Source: Verrucomicrobiota bacterium (lineage in GTDB: Bacteria; Verrucomicrobiota; Verrucomicrobiia; Limisphaerales; AV2). Taken from it: 10,072 nucleotides of DNA. The translations under genes were made by a program, and so were the position numbers. Below the pieces are notes generated by a model. The model was not told the origin of the DNA, made no database searches, and worked only from the letters and a program-made list of their open reading frames with translations. The stretch lies in contig QHPW01000246.1 in the NCBI GenBank assembly GCA_003219675.1, positions 1 to 10,072 on the forward strand. Reading direction: 5' to 3'. Shown here in pieces: positions 5,649 to 10,072 of the stretch. The stretch's first letter is position 1; each line of letters opens with the position of its first letter.

Positions 5649-8600
5649 CCCGCCGCCCACTTGAGCGCGTTCCGTAAAATCGTCTTGTAAGCATCCAATT
5701 CGTGCGCCTTGCCGTCGTGGCCCAGGGCGATGCACACAATCCGCGCCTTGGGATGCTTCACGACCCAGACCGAGGGGTACGATTTCCCGGTCTGAAGATT
5801 GTTTGCGTAAGCCAGGACTTGAATCGGCGTGCCGTCCTTGTCCGCCTCGAAGTGATAAAGCTCGTCGTTGATTTTGAACGCGTCGGGCACCCCGGCCATG
5901 ACCGGGTGTTGCGGGACATTCACGTGCAGCTCGAACTCACCGTATTTGTCATGGCTGCGCGCGCCACCGCCAATCAGCGCCCGATTGTACTCCGGCCAGT
6001 CCGCCCAGTTATACCACAGCGCCGGATGCACCAGCAACAAGCCCTTGCCCGCTTCGGCGAAATCAAAGATCGCTTTGCGCAACGCCGGGTCCTTCATCGG
6101 CTGGTTGTTGCTCAGGTAAAGCACCTGGATATCTTTGAGCGCCGGAAGGATCTCGCCGGGTTTGTCGGTGTATGAGACTGTCGCCTGGCCGTCCGCCGAC
6201 AACGTTTTCGCATCCTCCTGGTTGAACCACCGGTCGAAGTCGTGCGAACTGCCGCCGCCCACGATCAACACGCGAACGGGTTTGGAACTGCTACTGGGGT
6301 CGGCATCACCCTTGGAGGGCGCGGCGTTCGCAACGCGGAAGCGTTGAAGCTCCTCCTCGGCTTCGTACTTTGAGTGCATCGGCAACTCCAGCCTGCTTGT
6401 CGAAATCCCCTGGGCGATCTTCGGCACCCACCGAACGACCCCATTGAGTTTGACCTGAACCGTCTTCCCGATGTTCGCTGCCGTAAATCGGCGAAATTCT
6501 TCAGCCTTGGAGGGTGACAACTCCAAGGAAATCCTTTCCGGTAGTCCATCGGTTTTCGTCAAGATCTCCGCGAGGACGACCTCGGACCATTTGATGTCAA
6601 ACGCGGGAGGATCATCCGCGGGCACCGAAGCCACCGCTGGCTTTCCTGCTTGATCCGACAATTCCGCCGTCATGCCGACGAAAGCGGGTGCGATCTCGTT
6701 GTTGAAACTTTCGATGGAAATCCGCTCAATGACATCGCGACCCTTCACGTCCTTGCTGAACCAGCGGACCTGCCCGCGTTGAACCAGGTCCGGCGCTTCC
6801 TTCGATCCGGGCACATCGAATGCGCCGGTGTAATCGGCGAATTCAGCGCCGTTCTTCAATACGATTTCTTCGGTTCCATCGCCTGCGAAGTGCAGCGTGA
6901 TTTTCGCCGCCGGTTTGTCTTTGAGCGCATCGCCGCCCCAGGGGTAGGCCCAGCCGCCCACGCCGCCGAGGAAATACAATTTGTCGGCGGCGAAACCGGC
7001 CTTGACCTCGACGCGCTGCGGCAACGTCCTGGCAAAACCATTGCCGCCTTTCAGCACGATGATGTTGTTGCCGGTCTGGCTTCTGCCTGGACTGACGATG
7101 TCGAAAGGAACGTCGCCGACTTTGATGGTGCCGAACTTTCGGAACCGCAGCGTCTCGTCCTTCGAGTCTTCGCTGTTAAAAAGGCCGCGCGAGGTGTTGG
7201 CGGTGAAGGCGGACGCAAGGTCGAGAATGCGGTAGCGGGTTTCGTCAGCGCAGAGGTAGGCGAGCAGGTCGCGCAGGCCTTCCGCGCCGAGCGCTTCGAA
7301 GCCTTCGGGCATCAGCGAGCGGCCGGTCGAACTGCGGCTCCTGATATTGTCCTTGCGGATCGTGTAATCCCCGGTCGCATTGCGCAGCAGCGCCTCGACG
7401 TTGTTCTCGCGCTCGATAATGCCGTCGTAAGTCAAATCGTCCTTTGTCTCGATGCTGACGCTGACGAAATTCGGCTCGACCAGCCGGTTCGGGTCAACGA
7501 TGTGCACGAGCAACTCGCCGGGGCCGTGCGCGCCCATGCCGGTAAGATTCGGCGCAAGGTTGCGGCCATCGGTTTTGAACTGATGGCAACTGGCGCAGTT
7601 CGCCAGAAAGAGCTTGTGGCCGTTCTCCAGGTTGCCCGGCTTTTCCACCTGCGGCCTGAACTGGGCGATCAGTTTGTCCTTCTCCTTCTCTTCGGGGCCT
7701 TTCAGCCCGTCGATCACCGCGTTGGCGCGGGCGGCGACCGCTTTGTCCGGGTGCGTGCGCAGCCGATGAAGGTTGGCCGGGCCCAACAACGCCAGATCAA
7801 TTTTCCTGTCGGCGAGCGCCTGCACGAGCGCGAGCGACCAGTCAGCGCGCTTGAGCAACTGACCCAGCGCGGCTTCCCGCAGTTCGCCGGAAACTTTCGG
7901 ATAAGCCGCGATCAATCCGGCGCCGGCGGCCGGGTCGCCGGTCGAACCAAGCGCCTCGACGACGCGTTTCTGCAATTCCGCCGAGGCCGATGAGCCGACA
8001 AGCCCGGTTACGTTCGGAATAATGCCGGCGTCAAGGCTGCGGACACCGAGCAGGTTCGCGGCGACCTGGCCGCGTTCATCGTCGGGCAGCGAGGCGTCCT
8101 GGAGCGTGGCGCCGAGCCGGACAATGACCGGCTTCAAATCGGAGGCGAGCGCGCCGGTCTTGTCCCAACGCGCGGCGAGCGGCAGCGCCGCGCCCGGCAG
8201 GCCGGGTCGCGGCGAAGCGAGCAGAGACTTGAACGCGGATTGAAGATCGGACGACCACGCTGGAATCACGTCGGACTTCAGGTTTGCCGCGAGACTTTCG
8301 AGGGCGACCTGTTTAAGCCCGTCGGTGCTCGTCGGTTGTTTGGCGAGCAGGGTGATCAACCTGGCGGCCAAAACAGCCTCCTGCCGATTGGCCAGCAGCC
8401 GGACCGTGTGCGAAACAAACGGCGCGAGGAATGCCGGGTCTTTCGCGTCGAATGCCGCTTCGACGAAGAGCAGCGGGTCCTTGGCGGCGACGCCTAGTGC
8501 TGCGGATTCCAGGTATTTGTCTTTGAGGGCCGGCCAGGTCGCCACAACCGCGCGCGCGATCTCCGGTGACGAACTAAAGCTGCCCAGCGCAACCATCGCG

Positions 8601-10072
8601 TTCAGCCGGGCGCGCGGATCGGAATCATTCAGATCGGCCAGCACGGCCTTCCGCCTTGCCGCGTCGTTGTCATTCTCGCCCCGCTCACCCACGAGTCGGA
8701 GAGCGTTCTTGCGAAGGACACCATCTTTGTCGTCGAGCTCGGTCAACAGTAGAGAAGGGTCCAACTTACCCAGATCGTTCAGCGTCCAGAGCGCGCTAAT
8801 CCGGGCGAAGGGCGTCGGACCGGATTTCGCCATCTTTGCCAGCGCGGGAGCGATCTTGTTGCCCGCGCCTTCGTTTAACAATCGTTGCGCCGTGCCGCGC
8901 ACCCAGCCGTTCGGATGTTCCAGCGCTTTTACCAGGTCTCTCGGCTTCTTCGCGTCGAGTTTGTAAGTCGGCAGTTTCTTGGCGTCCTTGTGCTGCACGC
9001 GCCAGATGCGGCCAAAATGATGGTCGCGGTCGGGCCGCGTGGCGGCGTTGTGCGCGCCGTGCGCGGGGCCGCGCGTGTCGTTGTGGATGGCGGCCTGGTT
9101 GTAAAAGTCCACGACGTACAGCGCGCCGTCGGGCCCGACGCGGGTGTGAATCGGCCGGAACCAAAGGTCAGTGCCCGCGATAAACTCGGCTTCCTCGCGG
9201 CCCGGCTCTTTGCCGGCGATATAGCTGACGCCGTCCGGCTTCAGCCAGTCGTTGTGCACCAGACTGACCGTCGGCTCGGAAAGAAAGTGTGTGCCGTCGA
9301 AACGGTCCGGCCACGCCCCGCCATTGTAGATGCAGGAGCCCGCGGCGGCGGTGAACATGCCCACCCAATCGATCTGGATGTAGGCCGGCCGGGTGTGATG
9401 CACCGCGGGAAAGACCTTTTGGTGATCGGGAATGACCGCCGAGGCGCGGATGCCGCCAACATTGCCGCGGGCCAGGACTTTTTCCGGCATGACAATGTGC
9501 AGCAGATGCTCGCCGCAGGTCGCGGTGGTGTAAAACATTTCGCCGTCGGGCGCAAAGTCGAAGCCCCAGGTGTTGCAGGAACCGGAGGCCACCTGTTCGA
9601 GCGCGCTGCCATCCGGTTTGAATCGGATGATGCCGGCGGTGATCCGGCCATAATTCTTCGCTCCATTGCCAGACCTCGGTTCGCCGGCGCTGTAACCGAC
9701 CGCCCCGTAAACCCAGCCGTCCATACCCCAGCGGAAATTGTTGATCACCGCGTGTGTGTCGAACGTGCCGAAACCGGTATAAAGCTTTTCCACCTTGTCG
9801 GCCACGCCGTCGCCATTGGTGTCGCGAATCCAGAGAATGTCCGGCGCCTGCGCGACGATCACGCCGTCCTTGTAAAACAGGAGCGAAGTCACCAATTCCA
9901 GCCCACCGGACACGCCGTGCTCGAAATCGGCGAAAATGTGCTTCTTGTCCATGACACCATCGCCGTTGGTGTCTTCGAGCCACGAAATGCGATCGCGCGC
10001 GGGACGATCTTCCTTGTCGCCGTGATACTGGTCCGGATGCACCGCGCGATCGGGATAAATGGGCGAATCATT
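5642..10072 (-). CDS. Multidomain dehydrogenase-like / HEAT / cytochrome c / ThuA protein, 5' end missing
   Basis: The frame is open from the right edge to TGA at 5644-5642 (1476 codons). A GTG at 10042 is not a credible start, because the sequence before it (NDSPIYPDRA) continues the family pattern; the true start and signal peptide lie outside. Numbered from the edge, residues 1 to about 370 are a beta-propeller of the PVC 'membrane-bound dehydrogenase' type (TIGR02604-like), with calcium-loop-like DTNGDGVMDK (34-43) and DTNGDGVADK (84-93). About 375-790 are HEAT repeats. About 810-935 are a TIGR02603-like heme module with CASCH (C826, C829, H830) and probable distal ligand M921 in SLMPEGF. 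About 945-1145 are beta-rich and possibly carbohydrate-binding. About 1158-1231 resemble the SecD P1 head. From 1264 to the end is a ThuA domain (VRVLIVGGGSSHDF, HPVMAGVPDAF, CIALGHDG). It is likely exported and oxidises sugar-like substrates, passing electrons to the heme; the substrate is unknown. Confidence 0.93.
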   Translation of the reverse strand, partial: NDSPIYPDRAVHPDQYHGDKEDRPARDRISWLEDTNGDGVMDKKHIFADFEHGVSGGLELVTSLLFYKDGVIVAQAPDILWIRDTNGDGVADKVEKLYTGFGTFDTHAVINNFRWGMDGWVYGAVGYSAGEPRSGNGAKNYGRITAGIIRFKPDGSALEQVASGSCNTWGFDFAPDGEMFYTTATCGEHLLHIVMPEKVLARGNVGGIRASAVIPDHQKVFPAVHHTRPAYIQIDWVGMFTAAAGSCIYNGGAWPDRFDGTHFLSEPTVSLVHNDWLKPDGVSYIAGKEPGREEAEFIAGTDLWFRPIHTRVGPDGALYVVDFYNQAAIHNDTRGPAHGAHNAATRPDRDHHFGRIWRVQHKDAKKLPTYKLDAKKPRDLVKALEHPNGWVRGTAQRLLNEGAGNKIAPALAKMAKSGPTPFARISALWTLNDLGKLDPSLLLTELDDKDGVLRKNALRLVGERGENDNDAARRKAVLADLNDSDPRARLNAMVALGSFSSSPEIARAVVATWPALKDKYLESAALGVAAKDPLLFVEAAFDAKDPAFLAPFVSHTVRLLANRQEAVLAARLITLLAKQPTSTDGLKQVALESLAANLKSDVIPAWSSDLQSAFKSLLASPRPGLPGAALPLAARWDKTGALASDLKPVIVRLGATLQDASLPDDERGQVAANLLGVRSLDAGIIPNVTGLVGSSASAELQKRVVEALGSTGDPAAGAGLIAAYPKVSGELREAALGQLLKRADWSLALVQALADRKIDLALLGPANLHRLRTHPDKAVAARANAVIDGLKGPEEKEKDKLIAQFRPQVEKPGNLENGHKLFLANCASCHQFKTDGRNLAPNLTGMGAHGPGELLVHIVDPNRLVEPNFVSVSIETKDDLTYDGIIERENNVEALLRNATGDYTIRKDNIRSRSSTGRSLMPEGFEALGAEGLRDLLAYLCADETRYRILDLASAFTANTSRGLFNSEDSKDETLRFRKFGTIKVGDVPFDIVSPGRSQTGNNIIVLKGGNGFARTLPQRVEVKAGFAADKLYFLGGVGGWAYPWGGDALKDKPAAKITLHFAGDGTEEIVLKNGAEFADYTGAFDVPGSKEAPDLVQRGQVRWFSKDVKGRDVIERISIESFNNEIAPAFVGMTAELSDQAGKPAVASVPADDPPAFDIKWSEVVLAEILTKTDGLPERISLELSPSKAEEFRRFTAANIGKTVQVKLNGVVRWVPKIAQGISTSRLELPMHSKYEAEEELQRFRVANAAPSKGDADPSSSSKPVRVLIVGGGSSHDFDRWFNQEDAKTLSADGQATVSYTDKPGEILPALKDIQVLYLSNNQPMKDPALRKAIFDFAEAGKGLLLVHPALWYNWADWPEYNRALIGGGARSHDKYGEFELHVNVPQHPVMAGVPDAFKINDELYHFEADKDGTPIQVLAYANNLQTGKSYPSVWVVKHPKARIVCIALGHDGKAHELDAYKTILRNALKWAAGK

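Noticed and set aside
5479..5739. Minus-strand 86-codon frame across the convergent repeat
   Set aside because: Most of it is a translation of the nested repeat and the rest overlaps the end of the large gene in another frame; no ribosome site is evident.
6650..7993. Plus-strand open frame of 447 codons opposite the large dehydrogenase gene
   Set aside because: It is antisense to the heme and HEAT regions of a clear gene. The composition is that of a frame shadow and no motif is recognisable.
10040..10042. GTG as the start of the large gene
   Set aside because: The frame continues open to the window edge with family-like residues before it, and a beta-propeller of this type with an export signal needs more N-terminal sequence.

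Overview
The window is GC-rich, densely coding bacterial DNA, most likely from a verrucomicrobial genome (Limisphaerales/Pedosphaera-like), with Planctomycetota as the less likely alternative. Three things support this. The right half is one gene combining the 'membrane-bound dehydrogenase', HEAT, CxxCH heme and ThuA modules typical of the PVC superphylum. There is a membrane-anchored HEAT protein of the 'YQGK...W' type. There are also short palindromic dispersed-repeat-like sequences, some inside coding DNA. The phylum call is an inference from protein families and repeat style, not from a marker gene.

Left block (1-3350, minus strand): mutS (606-3350) is followed 128 bases downstream by the 5' part of an aldose 1-epimerase (mutarotase) family gene that runs off the left edge. 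MutS is complete and has intact mismatch-binding and ATPase motifs. It carries a clear in-frame palindromic insertion just before the ATPase domain, and probably a second repeat-derived insertion in the core domain.

Middle block (3351-5416, plus strand): an AT-rich divergent intergenic region leads into a possible 15-codon, lysine-rich mini-gene behind a perfect Shine-Dalgarno sequence. Two hairpins follow, then a DEDDy-type 3'-5' exonuclease (PolB-exonuclease-like), and 28 bases later a membrane-anchored HEAT-repeat protein. These look like one transcription unit.

Convergent junction (5411-5648): the HEAT gene and the large minus-strand gene converge on a nested repeat. An outer inverted repeat encloses an inner Y-shaped structure with two perfect GC-rich hairpins. 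The outer repeat reaches the stop codons of both genes, and the element may act as a two-way terminator.

Right block (5642-10072, minus strand): one very long open gene, lacking its 5' end in this window, encodes at least 1476 residues. In order these are a dehydrogenase-type beta-propeller with two DTNGDG calcium-binding-like loops, HEAT repeats, a single-heme cytochrome c module, a beta-rich module, a segment resembling the SecD P1-head fold, and a C-terminal ThuA domain. It is probably an exported redox enzyme acting on carbohydrate-like substrates.

No rRNA, tRNA, CRISPR array, transposase or phage gene was seen. The most notable points are the palindrome inside mutS, the lysine-rich mini-gene, the nested convergent repeat, and the unusual domain string of the large protein.
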